This document shows positions 43,812 to 52,151 of a stretch of 64,000 nucleotides of DNA, piece after piece; positions within the stretch are counted from its first letter, which is position 1; every line of letters begins with the position of its first letter. The DNA comes from Halorussus vallis (GTDB lineage: Archaea > Halobacteriota > Halobacteria > Halobacteriales > Haladaptataceae): contig NZ_CP100000.1 in the NCBI RefSeq assembly GCF_024138165.1, forward strand, positions 1,550,001-1,614,000, in the 5' to 3' direction. The translations under genes were made by a program, and so were the position numbers. Below the pieces are notes generated by a model. The model ran no database searches. It was not told where the DNA came from and saw nothing but the letters and a program-made list of their open reading frames with translations.

Positions 43812-44312
43812 ATGCCAGCGCCCTCCCGCTCGCCGTCCCTCTCGCGCCGGAAACTGCTCGCGCTCGGCGGCGGCGCGACCGTCGCCGCGCTCGCGGGTAC
43901 CGCCCTTCCGTTCGTCGACAACCCCATCGACATGACGATCTTGAACCGCCACGCGGAACCGCTCGGCGTCACCGTCGAGGCGATTCGGCTGAAGGGCGAG
44001 TCCGAGTACAGCGAGGCGGTCGAACTCTCGGAGTACTACGAGCTTCCGGCCCAGAGCGACGACGGGCCGGGGACGGTCCACGAGGAGAACGTCCTCCCGA
44101 GCGCGGCCTACGTCGTCCGCGTCGAACTCGAAGGCCGAGCGGCCGGCGGCGACCGGTCGTTCGTCTTCCACTTCTTCCCGGACTGCACCGGCGGAACCGA
44201 CGAGGACGGAGACGAGCGACCCGAGGACGAGTTCTACCTCGACGTCCAGTCCGGCGCCGAGGACGTGCTGTTCCAGCACAACAGTTGCAGCGACGATAGC
44301 TGGAGGTTGTAG
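43812..44312 (+). CDS. Tat-exported hypothetical protein
   Basis: A 166-residue protein with a twin-arginine signal (LSRRKLLALGGGATVAALAG). The mature part has beta-rich segments, TILNRHAEPLGVTVEAIRLK and YVVRVELEG, and three cysteines: one in FPDCTGG and HNSCSDDS with others near the end. There is no clear lipobox. I do not recognise the family. The location in the glycan region suggests a surface role, which is only inference. Confidence 0.75.
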   Translation: MPAPSRSPSLSRRKLLALGGGATVAALAGTALPFVDNPIDMTILNRHAEPLGVTVEAIRLKGESEYSEAVELSEYYELPAQSDDGPGTVHEENVLPSAAYVVRVELEGRAAGGDRSFVFHFFPDCTGGTDEDGDERPEDEFYLDVQSGAEDVLFQHNSCSDDSWRL

Positions 44313-44321
44313 CCCGGAGAA

Positions 44322-45452
44322 TCAGGCCAGCGCCTCCGCGACGACCTCCCGAACCTCGGACTGGAACCGTTCACGGCCGAACCGCCGCTCTATCTCGGCG
44401 CTCTCGCTCCGGAGTTCGCGGGCGCGCTCGGAGTCCGACAGCACCCGGTCGACGGACTCGACCGCCTCCTCGACGGTGCTGTAGGTCAGTTCGTCGCTCC
44501 CGACGATCTCGCGCTGGCCGCCGTTGTCCGGGACGAACGGGACGGTGCCGCCCGCGACCAGTTCCGCGACCGCCATCCCGAAGTGCTCGTGGCGCTTGCC
44601 GTGGAGGCCGTACTTGTGCCGGCAGATGGTTTCGACGACCTCCTCGCGCGGGAGTTCGCCCTCGACGGAGACGTAGTCGCGCTCGGTGGCCGCCTGCTTC
44701 ACCTTGCGGGTGTATTCATCGTCGTAGGCTGGGCCGACGAGGTGGAGGTGGACGTCGTGGCCCCGGTCGCGCACCCGGTCGATTATCTCGATGTCTTCGA
44801 GGACGTTCTTGTAGCCGGCGATGCGCCCGACTGTGACGAAGCCGTCCTCGCGTTCCTCGAACGGGCGCTCGCGCTCGCCGAATCCGCGGGTGTCGACCGG
44901 CGGGTGGACGACCCGCGGCCGGGCGTCGTAGGCGTCCTGGACCACGTCGGCCATCCACTCGGAGTTCGAGAGCAGGGCGCTTCCCCGAATCTCCTCGGGG
45001 TCGAACTCGCCGAGTCGCCAACACAGTCGGTCGTAGGCGTGGTCGGCGAAGCTATCCTCGCCGACGCGCTTCGAGACGACCAGGCGGGCGAACCGGGGCG
45101 TGTGGACGTACTGGACCAGCGGTCCCGCGACGCTGAGTTCGTTGTCGGTGCCGAACGCGAGGTCGAAGTCGTCGCGGCGGGCGGAGACGTACCGGTTGAG
45201 TAGCGCGTTCCGGAGGTTGTACCGCGGATTGTCGAGCCACGCCAGGAAGTCGTCGACCAGCGGCGGGCGGTCGACGGCGACGTCGCGCACGTCGGTCCGG
45301 AAGTAGTCGTTGAGTTCCGTCAGGTCCGGCGGCGTGAGCGTCAGCAGGGTCACCTCGTGGTCTTCCTGGAGCGCTTCGAGGACGTTCATGCAGACGCCTT
45401 CGCCGCCGCCCTTCGCCATCAAGTCCGTGTGTGCGACTGCGATTCGAGCCAT
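44322..45452 (-). CDS. Family 4-type glycosyltransferase (ALG11-like C-terminal motif)
   Basis: A 376-residue GT-B enzyme. It starts MARIAVAHTDLMAKGGGEGV and has the donor region VTVGRIAGYKNVLEDIEIID plus the E-x7-E type motif GKRHEHFGMAVAELVAGGTV (about residues 286-305), as in ALG11-type mannosyltransferases. It probably adds a hexose to a lipid-linked glycan. It is convergent to the Tat protein gene. ATG 45452 gives the conserved N terminus. Confidence 0.92.
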   Translation of the reverse strand: MARIAVAHTDLMAKGGGEGVCMNVLEALQEDHEVTLLTLTPPDLTELNDYFRTDVRDVAVDRPPLVDDFLAWLDNPRYNLRNALLNRYVSARRDDFDLAFGTDNELSVAGPLVQYVHTPRFARLVVSKRVGEDSFADHAYDRLCWRLGEFDPEEIRGSALLSNSEWMADVVQDAYDARPRVVHPPVDTRGFGERERPFEEREDGFVTVGRIAGYKNVLEDIEIIDRVRDRGHDVHLHLVGPAYDDEYTRKVKQAATERDYVSVEGELPREEVVETICRHKYGLHGKRHEHFGMAVAELVAGGTVPFVPDNGGQREIVGSDELTYSTVEEAVESVDRVLSDSERARELRSESAEIERRFGRERFQSEVREVVAEALA

Positions 45453-45639
45453 TGACTGTCGTGTCGGAAACGTCGAGAGAGCGAGGAGAGGGGCCCTCAA
45501 TCCCCGAAATCGGTGCCGTGGGATGGACGACCCGCCGGTAGTTAAGCCTGCGGGCCTCCTTCGTGCGGTTCGTATCTCACGGGTTTCGTGGAATCAGGTG
45601 TGACCACTACAATCACACGACGAAACTGCAACTACCACG

Positions 45640-45759
45640 ACCACGACTTACACGACTCACATGAGTAGCCTCCCCGCCATAGCCACACGCCTCCCCAACC
45701 GACTCCTTCGCGCATGAAGGCGCGGCTCAAACCGCGAGCCGCGCCAGCGCGCGCCGTGA
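45640..45759 (-). repeat. Dispersed hairpin element, family A, copy 3
   Basis: On the minus strand: TCACGGCGCGCGCTGGCGCG, a copy-specific hairpin GGCGCGGCTC/GAGCCGCGCC, then GCGCGAAGGAGTCGGTTGGG and CTCATGTGAGTCGTGTAAGT. Unlike copies 1, 2 and 4 it lacks the second small hairpin. Confidence 0.75.
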
Positions 45760-45798
45760 CCCACGGACGAGGACTTGGACTCCTCCGCTTTCGGCGTG

Positions 45799-45816
45799 GA
45801 GTGCGAGTAGCGGTCA
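45799..45816 (+). repeat. Family A right-end fragment in opposite orientation
   Basis: GAGTGCGAGTAGCGGTCA matches the right end of family A copy 1 (read on its strand) and lies head to head with copy 3, as at 1141. Confidence 0.5.
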
Positions 45817-45867
45817 CAGTCCAGCCCCCAACTGAACCGACAGAGCCACTCGCCGAGAAACCACGCG

Positions 45868-47298
45868 TTACCGATAGCCCAGGTTCGCCAACCGGCGCTC
45901 CACGTCGCGACTCGTCCGGGCGTCGCCCGACTCGCCCCGGTCGCCGTCCGGAAACGCCGGCAGCGCGTCGCGGAGCGACGACTCCACCGCCGGCGGAATC
46001 TCGGCCGTCTCTACCGCCGAACCTGACTCGCCTGCCGACAGCGCGAAGCCCTCGGCGTAGTCGTCGCCCTTCGACACCACCAGTTTCCACTCCCCGGCGT
46101 AAGCCGCCTTCTTCTCGTAACCGTAGCGCGCGCTCTCGACGAGCAGCGTCCGGTCGGCGGCCGGCGAGTCGAACAGCGACGTACCCGCGGCCTCGGGGAG
46201 TTTGAACCCGGCCGCGTCGGCCAGCGTCGGCGCGACGTCGACCAGCGAGGCGGGCGCCCCATCGACGCGCCATTCGCCGTCGAAGCCCGCGGTCCGGAGC
46301 GGGACGCGAGTCACCGCCTCGTAGGGTGGACCGCCGTGGCCCACCGAGTAGGCCGGCCGGGGGTCGGCGAAGTTCGCGGCGGCGTGGCGCGACCGCTCCC
46401 AGAACGCCTCGCCGTGGTCGCCCGCGACCACCAGCCCCAAATCGTCACCCGCGAGGTCGCTCGCTCGCCGGTGGTACGCTCCGAGGCGGTTGTCGACGTA
46501 CTCGGCGCAAGCGCGGTAGAGCCGACGGCGGTGCTCGCGGTAGCGTTCGACCGCCGGGGTCGACTCGACCACGTCCTCGTGTCGCCACTCGCGGATTCCC
46601 GGAATCGAGTCGTCGACGTCGTGAGCCCACAGGTAGTGCTCGGGCGGAGCGAGTGGTTCGTGGAGGTCGGCGAGGTGGAGGTACGAGAAGGTCCGGCCCT
46701 CGGGGCGCTCGGCGAGCCACGAGAGGTGCTCGCCGAGCACGTCGTCGGCCGCGGCGCCCTCGCCGAGTCGGTGCTCGGCGAAGCGCCCCGAGAGCGCGAG
46801 GAACGGGACCAGCATGCCGAACCCGCCGTAGATGTCGTAACCCGCGGCGGCGAACCCCTCGGAGAGCGTCGGCACCTCGCTCCGGGGCGGCAGGCCGGTC
46901 ATGTCGGCCACGGAGTTCGCGAAGTCGTCGGTGCGGCGAATCGCGCCGTGGTCGTGGGGGTACCGCCCCGTCAGCAGCGACGTGACGGAGGGGAACGTCC
47001 ACGTCGAGGGCGCGAGGGCGTCTCCCCCCGCCAGCGAGTCGAGGAACGGCGTCGGCGCGCCGAGCGCGTCGGCGCGGAGGCAGTCGACGACCACGACGAC
47101 GACGTGGTCCGGTGCGTCGTTTCGCCATTCCCTCGACCGTTCGCGAGCGCCCGACGCCCACGTCGCGGGCGTCGGGCGCTCGCGGAACTCCCGGTCGGCG
47201 CGTCGCTCTCGATACGTGTCCGCGAGATTCGTCTCCGCCGCGAGGCCGCGTTCGGCCGCGCGGTCTACCGCCGCGAGCGCGTCGGTTCGCCACCCCAT
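45868..47298 (-). CDS. Sulfatase / alkaline phosphatase superfamily protein
   Basis: A 476-residue enzyme related to that at 34458. The metal-binding start is VVVVVVDCLRADALGAPTPF and the later motif VVAGDHGEAFWERS. The nucleophile position reads STWTFPSVTSLLTGRYPHDH, again Thr instead of Cys/Ser and Val instead of Arg, so formylglycine chemistry is unlikely. The C terminus ends RRLANLGYR, like LEKLGYR in the other copy. The first 70 residues are a charged lead segment containing a long palindrome (47142-47184). Start ATG 47298; an ATG at 47328 is possible. Confidence 0.85.
   Translation of the reverse strand: MGWRTDALAAVDRAAERGLAAETNLADTYRERRADREFRERPTPATWASGARERSREWRNDAPDHVVVVVVDCLRADALGAPTPFLDSLAGGDALAPSTWTFPSVTSLLTGRYPHDHGAIRRTDDFANSVADMTGLPPRSEVPTLSEGFAAAGYDIYGGFGMLVPFLALSGRFAEHRLGEGAAADDVLGEHLSWLAERPEGRTFSYLHLADLHEPLAPPEHYLWAHDVDDSIPGIREWRHEDVVESTPAVERYREHRRRLYRACAEYVDNRLGAYHRRASDLAGDDLGLVVAGDHGEAFWERSRHAAANFADPRPAYSVGHGGPPYEAVTRVPLRTAGFDGEWRVDGAPASLVDVAPTLADAAGFKLPEAAGTSLFDSPAADRTLLVESARYGYEKKAAYAGEWKLVVSKGDDYAEGFALSAGESGSAVETAEIPPAVESSLRDALPAFPDGDRGESGDARTSRDVERRLANLGYR
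47142..47184. repeat. 18-bp inverted repeat near the 5' end of the sulfatase-like gene
   Basis: CGCGAGCGCCCGACGCCC, 7-base loop, exact complement. It encodes residues about 39-52, ahead of the catalytic domain. Confidence 0.88.
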
Positions 47299-47383
47299 GG
47301 TCGTCAGAGTCACGACGGCGGAAACCATAGTGGTGACGGCACAGCGGTTTTGTCGCCCACCGTCGAACGTCCCGCGGGAAACG

Positions 47384-48421
47384 ATGGGGGAAGACGGAAG
47401 CACACCGACCGATGGAGCGACGCGACCGAGCGACGCGGCCGCGGGGGCGGAGGACCGGACGGACGAGGACGAGACACCCCCGGAGAATCGGCGAGAGACG
47501 ACCGACCGGCCGACGGTTTCGGTCGTCGTACCGACCTACTACCGCAACGACCGACTTCGGGCGGCGCTGTCGAGCGTCGCCGACCAGACCTACCGGCCGG
47601 TCGAACTGCTCGTCGTCGACGGGTCGGGCGAGGCCCACGCCCGCCCGGTCGTCGGCGACTTCGCAGGCGAAGTCGCCGACGACTCGTACTTCGAGTGGAC
47701 CTACGTCCCCCAGAAGCGCGACCGGGGACCCCAGGCCGCCCGGAGCCTCGGCGTCGACCGCGCTGCCGGGTCGTACGTCCAGTTGCTCGACGACGACGAC
47801 CGACTCCGTCCAGGGAAGTTCGCGGCCCAGGTGCCGCGACTCGAAGCCGAGGACGACGTCGGGGTCGTCTACTGCGCGCTCGCCGACGAGGAGTGGGGCG
47901 AGATTCGCCCCGACGACCCGATTCGGGGCGACGCGCTCGAACGCGCGCTCCGAATCGACACCTTCCCGGCGATTCCCTCCTCAATGCTGATAGACGCCGG
48001 CGTGCTGGCCGACCTGCTCCCGCTGGGCAACCGCCACGGCGCCGACGACTCGGGCACGAAGATAGAACTCGCGCGCCGGACCGAGTTCGACTACGTCGAC
48101 GAGGTACTGGTCGAGCGGGGCAAGCCCGACGACCCGCTCTCCTCGTCGTGGGCCCACGTCGAGGGCCGCAAGCGCCTCGTCGAGAAGTACGCCGACCTCT
48201 ACGAGCGGTTCCCCCCGGATGTCAGGGCCACCGCGGTCCGCCAGACCTACTACCGCCAGGGCCGCAAGCACCTCGAAGAGAAGCCGTGGTCGGCGGCCGC
48301 GGTGGCGTCGCTCGCGCTCGCGGCCTACCACACCCCCGAGGACCGCCCGGAGTACGTCCGGGACGCGGCGGCGGCGGTGTTCGGCCGGCCCGGGATGGCG
48401 GTGGCCGACGCGCTCGGATAG
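47384..48421 (+). CDS. Family 2 glycosyltransferase
   Basis: A 345-residue GT-A enzyme with a 45-residue acidic N-terminal extension. The catalytic domain starts VSVVVPTYYRNDRLRAALSS; VVDGSGEAHARP and the metal-binding LLDDDDRLRPGKF (about residue 135) follow. Its C-terminal part (RQTYYRQGRKHLEEKPWSAA) resembles the TPR-like tail of the GT2 at 32932. A 17-bp inverted repeat encodes residues 89-100, inside an insertion. It is divergent from the sulfatase-like gene. Confidence 0.9.
   Translation: MGEDGSTPTDGATRPSDAAAGAEDRTDEDETPPENRRETTDRPTVSVVVPTYYRNDRLRAALSSVADQTYRPVELLVVDGSGEAHARPVVGDFAGEVADDSYFEWTYVPQKRDRGPQAARSLGVDRAAGSYVQLLDDDDRLRPGKFAAQVPRLEAEDDVGVVYCALADEEWGEIRPDDPIRGDALERALRIDTFPAIPSSMLIDAGVLADLLPLGNRHGADDSGTKIELARRTEFDYVDEVLVERGKPDDPLSSSWAHVEGRKRLVEKYADLYERFPPDVRATAVRQTYYRQGRKHLEEKPWSAAAVASLALAAYHTPEDRPEYVRDAAAAVFGRPGMAVADALG
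47648..47683. repeat. 17-bp inverted repeat inside the GT2 gene
   Basis: GTCGTCGGCGACTTCGC, two-base loop AG, exact complement; encodes VVGDFAGEVADD. Confidence 0.88.
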
Positions 48422-48422
48422 G

Positions 48423-49028
48423 TCAGTCCTCGCCGGTCGCCAGCGACTGGAGCGTCCCCGAGAGTCGATTCAGCGGTCCCTCCAGGTCGTCGACGTCGTG
48501 GCGGTCCGCGAGGTAGTCGGGGTCGTCGTAGGTGACGTACGTCGAACCGTCGTCCTCCCAGACCAGTAGTTTGTGCGGGAGGTCGACGCCGACGGTCGGG
48601 CTGGCCTGCATCAGTCGCGCGGCGAGGGCCGAATCGCCGAAGACGAGCAGGGTCGCCGGTCGGACGTCCTCGCCGACTCGCTCGGCGTTCCGCGCGTGGT
48701 CGACCGTCTCGACGAGCGTCAAGTTCTCGCGGTTCCGGACGTCCGCGATAATGCGCTCGACGGTCCGGTCGAAACTCCGGTCGTTAGCCACGGTGACGAG
48801 TCCGTCGTCATCGTCGTCATCGTCATCGCCGTCGTCCGGGTCGTCGTCATCGCCGGTCGAATCGTCTCCGTTCTGGTCGTCGTCTCCCGGACCGTCGTCG
48901 TTTCCGCCGTCGTCTTGGCCGCTCGAATCGCCCCCTCCGTCGTCCTGTGCGGCCGAGGTACCTGCGAGGGTGAGGCCGGTGCCCGCGAGCGCCGCACGGA
49001 GGATTCTGCGTCTGTCGGGTTCTCGCAT
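48423..49028 (-). CDS. Tat-exported DUF302 domain protein
   Basis: A 201-residue protein with a twin-arginine-like signal (DRRRILRAALAGTGLTLAGT), an extreme Asp-rich linker (residues about 30-75) and a C-terminal DUF302 domain (LTLVETVDHARNAERVGEDV, RPATLLVFGDSALAARLMQA, DLPHKLLVWEDDG). DUF302 proteins occur outside or in the envelope and may bind small ligands or metals; function not established. It is convergent to the GT2 gene. Confidence 0.88.
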   Translation of the reverse strand: MREPDRRRILRAALAGTGLTLAGTSAAQDDGGGDSSGQDDGGNDDGPGDDDQNGDDSTGDDDDPDDGDDDDDDDDGLVTVANDRSFDRTVERIIADVRNRENLTLVETVDHARNAERVGEDVRPATLLVFGDSALAARLMQASPTVGVDLPHKLLVWEDDGSTYVTYDDPDYLADRHDVDDLEGPLNRLSGTLQSLATGED

Positions 49029-49146
49029 CGCTCGGGCCGAGCGACGACGGACGGGTCGTTAGTTATGAATCCGATTCGGGAACGAAACGTGGGTTACGGT
49101 CCGACGCACCGTCTCCGGCGGGTTCAACGCCCCGTTTCGGCCCGGC

Positions 49147-50127
49147 TCATTCCTCCCATGGCTCGCCGCCCTGCTGGTCGCCGAACAGTTCGCGCATCAG
49201 CGTGACGATGCTCTCGGGCGGGAACTGCCCGCGTTCGGTCACGATGGCGTCGACGTACCTGGGCGGGGTCACGTCGAAGGCGGGGTTCTCGACGGCCAGA
49301 CCCTCCGCGCCGACCTCGCCGTTGATCTCGGCCTCCTCCTCGTCGGTGAGCACCTCGCGCTCGTCGCGCATCTCTATCTCGACCGTGTGACCGGTCATGG
49401 TGTCGGGGTGGAGCTTCAGCGTCTGGGCCGCGACCATGATGGGAACCCCGCGCTCGCGGGCGTTGACCGCGAGGCCGGAGGTGCCGATCTTGTTGACGAC
49501 CGAGCCGTCGGCCGCGATGGAGTCGGCGCCCACCAGCACGTGGTCGACCTCGTCGAGGTAGCGCCGGGCGGCGTTGTCGACGATGAGCGTCACGGGGACG
49601 CCCATCTCGCGGAGCCAGCGGGCGGTGATGTGGCCCTGCTTGCGCGGGCGGGTCTCCTTGACCACCGCGCGGATGTCCTTGCCCTGGTCGAGGGCGTGCT
49701 CGACGCACGAGAGCGCGTCGGTCGAGTGGCAGTGGGTCATCACGGTGTCGCCGTCCCGGAGGCGATTCGCGCCGATGCGCCCGAGGTTGTCCTGAGCCTG
49801 GTCGAGTTCGGTTCGGAACTCCGCGGCGCTGTCGAGGACGCTCTCCCGGAGGTTCTCGACCGTCTGGCCCTCCATCCCTCGGAGGACGTACCGCAGGGAG
49901 TTCGGGAGGCTGACCGCGGTCGGCCGGGTTTCGACGAGTCTGCGGGCGGCCGCCCGCATCTCCGCGCGGAACGTCTCGGGGTCGGCGGCGTCGCTATCCT
50001 CGGCCTGGGCCGTGAGCGCCTCGGCCGCCGCGTCGGCGATGGTCGCCGCGCCGCGAATCTCCATGTCGGCGATGTCCTCGGCGACCTCCGCGACGGTCGG
50101 GTGGACTTCGGGTTCGGAGGTTGTCAT
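49147..50127 (-). CDS. Ribose-1,5-bisphosphate isomerase (eIF2B-like family)
   Basis: A 326-residue protein of the aIF2B/R15P isomerase family, converting ribose-1,5-bisphosphate to ribulose-1,5-bisphosphate in nucleotide degradation. Diagnostic are MTHCHSTDALSCVEHALDQG (catalytic Cys region, about residue 131), KETRPRKQGHITARWLREMG and GADSIAADGSVVNKIGTSGL (Asp, about 198). Length and motifs fit the R15P isomerase rather than the translation factor. It pairs logically with udp and a PfkB kinase elsewhere in the window; the downstream use may be RuBisCO or the non-carboxylating haloarchaeal route. Confidence 0.9.
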   Translation of the reverse strand: MTTSEPEVHPTVAEVAEDIADMEIRGAATIADAAAEALTAQAEDSDAADPETFRAEMRAAARRLVETRPTAVSLPNSLRYVLRGMEGQTVENLRESVLDSAAEFRTELDQAQDNLGRIGANRLRDGDTVMTHCHSTDALSCVEHALDQGKDIRAVVKETRPRKQGHITARWLREMGVPVTLIVDNAARRYLDEVDHVLVGADSIAADGSVVNKIGTSGLAVNARERGVPIMVAAQTLKLHPDTMTGHTVEIEMRDEREVLTDEEEAEINGEVGAEGLAVENPAFDVTPPRYVDAIVTERGQFPPESIVTLMRELFGDQQGGEPWEE

Positions 50128-50213
50128 GGGAACTCGTACGGGCCAGGAGTGGAAAAGTGAACGGGTGAAGTAGGCTCGTGGAACGAGTTAAGATTGGGGC
50201 CGTCTCGTGAATC

Positions 50214-50393
50214 TTCACGGCCGGCGTGGCGCGTGCTGGCGTGAGTTCATCTCACGCCAACCTCGCGCGAGGGATGACCGAACGAGCGCCGGCAGGCGCG
50301 AGTGAGGGAATCGGTTGGGGAGGCGTGTGGCGTGCAGTCGCGGTGGCGGTGCGGTACTCATGTGAGTCGTGTAAGTGGCGGTCTGCGTTGCGG
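50214..50393 (+). repeat. Dispersed hairpin element, family A, copy 4
   Basis: TCACGGCCGGCGTGGCGCG, then the copy-specific hairpin GGCGTGAG/CTCACGCC (50238-50258), the block GCGCGAGGGATGACCG, a second hairpin GCGCC/GGCGC, GGGAATCGGTTGGGGAGGCG and CTCATGTGAGTCGTGTAAGT. It fills most of the gap between R15P isomerase and deoC. Confidence 0.8.
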
Positions 50394-50533
50394 TTACGGT
50401 GCAGTCGAGAATGCGTTGCTGTCGAAGAAACGGTGTGCCCTTCGTCCAACCCCGTCGAGCCGACTCCGCTCGGAACGTCTCCCATCGAGTCGAACGTCCC
50501 CATTTTTACCCCCGCGAGCGAAACCACGGGAAC

Positions 50534-51175
50534 ATGGACGAAGCCGACCTCGCGGCCAAGATAGACCACACGGTGCTCGGTCCCGAGACGACCCTCGACG
50601 ACGTGAAGCGAATCCTCGACGAAGCCCAGGAGTACGGCATGAACGCCTGCATCCCGCCGTGCTACGTCGCCGAGGCCGCCGAGTACACTCCCGACGTCAC
50701 GCTCGCCACCGTCATCGGGTTCCCCCACGGCCAGAACGCCACCGCCGCGAAGCGCGAGGAGGCGGCCATCGCCGACGCCGACGGCGCAGACGAACTCGAT
50801 ATGGTCATCAACGTCGGCCGTCTGAAGGCCGGCGAGCGCGAGGCGGTCCGCGAGGACATCGAAGAAGTCGTCGCCGCGGTGCCGATTCCCGTCAAGGTCA
50901 TCATCGAAACCGCGCTGCTCTCCGACGACGAGAAGCGCGCGGCCTGCGAGGCCGCGAAGGAGGCCGACGCCGCGTTCGTCAAGACCTCTACCGGATTCGC
51001 CGACGGCGGCGCGACGGTCGCGGATGTCGAACTGATGAGCGAGTACCTCCCGGTGAAGGCCAGCGGCGGCGTCGGGAACTACGAGCAGGCGAAGGCGATG
51101 CTCGACGCCGGCGCCGAGCGCATCGGCGCGAGTTCGGGCGTCGAAATCGTCGAGGACTTCCGCGAGAACTACTGA
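50534..51175 (+). CDS. deoC: Deoxyribose-phosphate aldolase
   Basis: A 213-residue class I aldolase splitting 2-deoxyribose-5-phosphate to acetaldehyde and glyceraldehyde-3-phosphate. The Schiff-base Lys lies in [14 protein letters not shown] (about residue 150); the second Lys is in [20 protein letters not shown] (about 175); the N-terminal [12 protein letters not shown] is typical. It completes deoxynucleoside breakdown. A TATA-like TTTTTACC lies just upstream (about 50502). Confidence 0.96.
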   Translation: MDEADLAAKIDHTVLGPETTLDDVKRILDEAQEYGMNACIPPCYVAEAAEYTPDVTLATVIGFPHGQNATAAKREEAAIADADGADELDMVINVGRLKAGEREAVREDIEEVVAAVPIPVKVIIETALLSDDEKRAACEAAKEADAAFVKTSTGFADGGATVADVELMSEYLPVKASGGVGNYEQAKAMLDAGAERIGASSGVEIVEDFRENY

Positions 51176-51327
51176 CCGCGCGGCCCGTCGGGACGAAACC
51201 CGACGACCCGTCCGGACACCGCAACTCGTCCGGGCACCGCAACCCGTCCCAACACTATCTTCTCGACCCGAGATAGCCCCGCGTCCGGAAGTACGAAGCG
51301 GCAGAAAGGGTTCGTTACGCATCGTCG

Positions 51328-51363
51328 CGGCGGACGCGGCGCGTCGACGCGCCGCGTCCGCCG
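51328..51363. repeat. Perfect 36-bp palindrome between deoC and the TM-helix gene
   Basis: Arms of 18 bp (left arm CGGCGGACGCGGCGCGTC) meet at GTCGAC without a loop. It sits between convergent genes and might help end transcription, but has no T tract. Confidence 0.85.
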
Positions 51364-51395
51364 TGTCTACCGTACGACCGAAGTCGCTACGCGGT

Positions 51396-52151
51396 TCAGT
51401 CGTCGCCGGTCGTCTCGGACTGCGACTGGGAGGTCGGCGCGCCCTGGCGCGCCCGGCCCGCCCACTCGCCGATGTGGTTGGCGACGTAGTCGTGGCCGCC
51501 CCACCCGAACGCGATGCCGATGGCGAGCGCGAGTCCCGCCGCGAGGCCCCACGCCAGCGCCCGCGCGAACAGGTAGAGTATCTGGACGTCGATACCCATC
51601 GTGTCGAGGCCGATGACGACCGCGGTGAAGTACAGGAACATCCGGACGCCGGTCGCGAAGTACTGGGTGTAGGCGGTCTGGGCCGCCGCGCGGGTCCGGT
51701 TAATTGCGTCGCCGATGAAGTCTGCGACGATGAACCCGCCGATGATGACCAGCAGGCCGGCGATGAACGCCGGGAGGTACGACACCGCGGTCGCGATCCA
51801 TTGCGAGAGAATCGGGATGGCGAGCGTGTTCGCCGCCGCCAGGATGGCGAGCGCGTAGATGAACCACGCCGTCACCTTCCCGAGGAAGTTCGACAGCGCG
51901 TCGCGCGACCCGCCCATCATCCGACCGAGCGGGGTATCGCGTGCGTAGCCGTCGAGTCCGATCCTGTCCGCGACGCCGGCGACGACCTTCCCGAGCGCCG
52001 CGCCGACGATCCAGCCGATTATCAGGATGACTATCGCGCCGAGGAGTCGCGGGAGCGCCGCCACGATATCCGAGAGCGCGTTGCCGAGCCATCCCGGTAG
52101 GTTTCCTAACGGTCCGCCGTCCGCCTGAAGTACGATTTGTGGTACGTTCAT
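51396..52151 (-). CDS. MscS-type conserved TM-helix domain protein
   Basis: A 251-residue membrane protein with about five helices. The first conserved helix, DIVAALPRLLGAIVILIIGW followed by IVGAALGKVV, matches the TM_helix repeat found in small mechanosensitive-channel-like proteins; a second similar segment (YLPAFIAGLLVIIGGFIVAD) follows at about residue 130. The MscS beta domain is missing, so channel function is uncertain. The tail is Ser/Gln/Thr-rich. It is convergent to deoC across a long palindrome. Confidence 0.85.
   Translation of the reverse strand: MNVPQIVLQADGGPLGNLPGWLGNALSDIVAALPRLLGAIVILIIGWIVGAALGKVVAGVADRIGLDGYARDTPLGRMMGGSRDALSNFLGKVTAWFIYALAILAAANTLAIPILSQWIATAVSYLPAFIAGLLVIIGGFIVADFIGDAINRTRAAAQTAYTQYFATGVRMFLYFTAVVIGLDTMGIDVQILYLFARALAWGLAAGLALAIGIAFGWGGHDYVANHIGEWAGRARQGAPTSQSQSETTGDD

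Noticed and set aside
48573-49205. Plus-strand frame over the DUF302 gene
   Set aside because: The long Val/Ile run mirrors the Asp-rich linker on the other strand.
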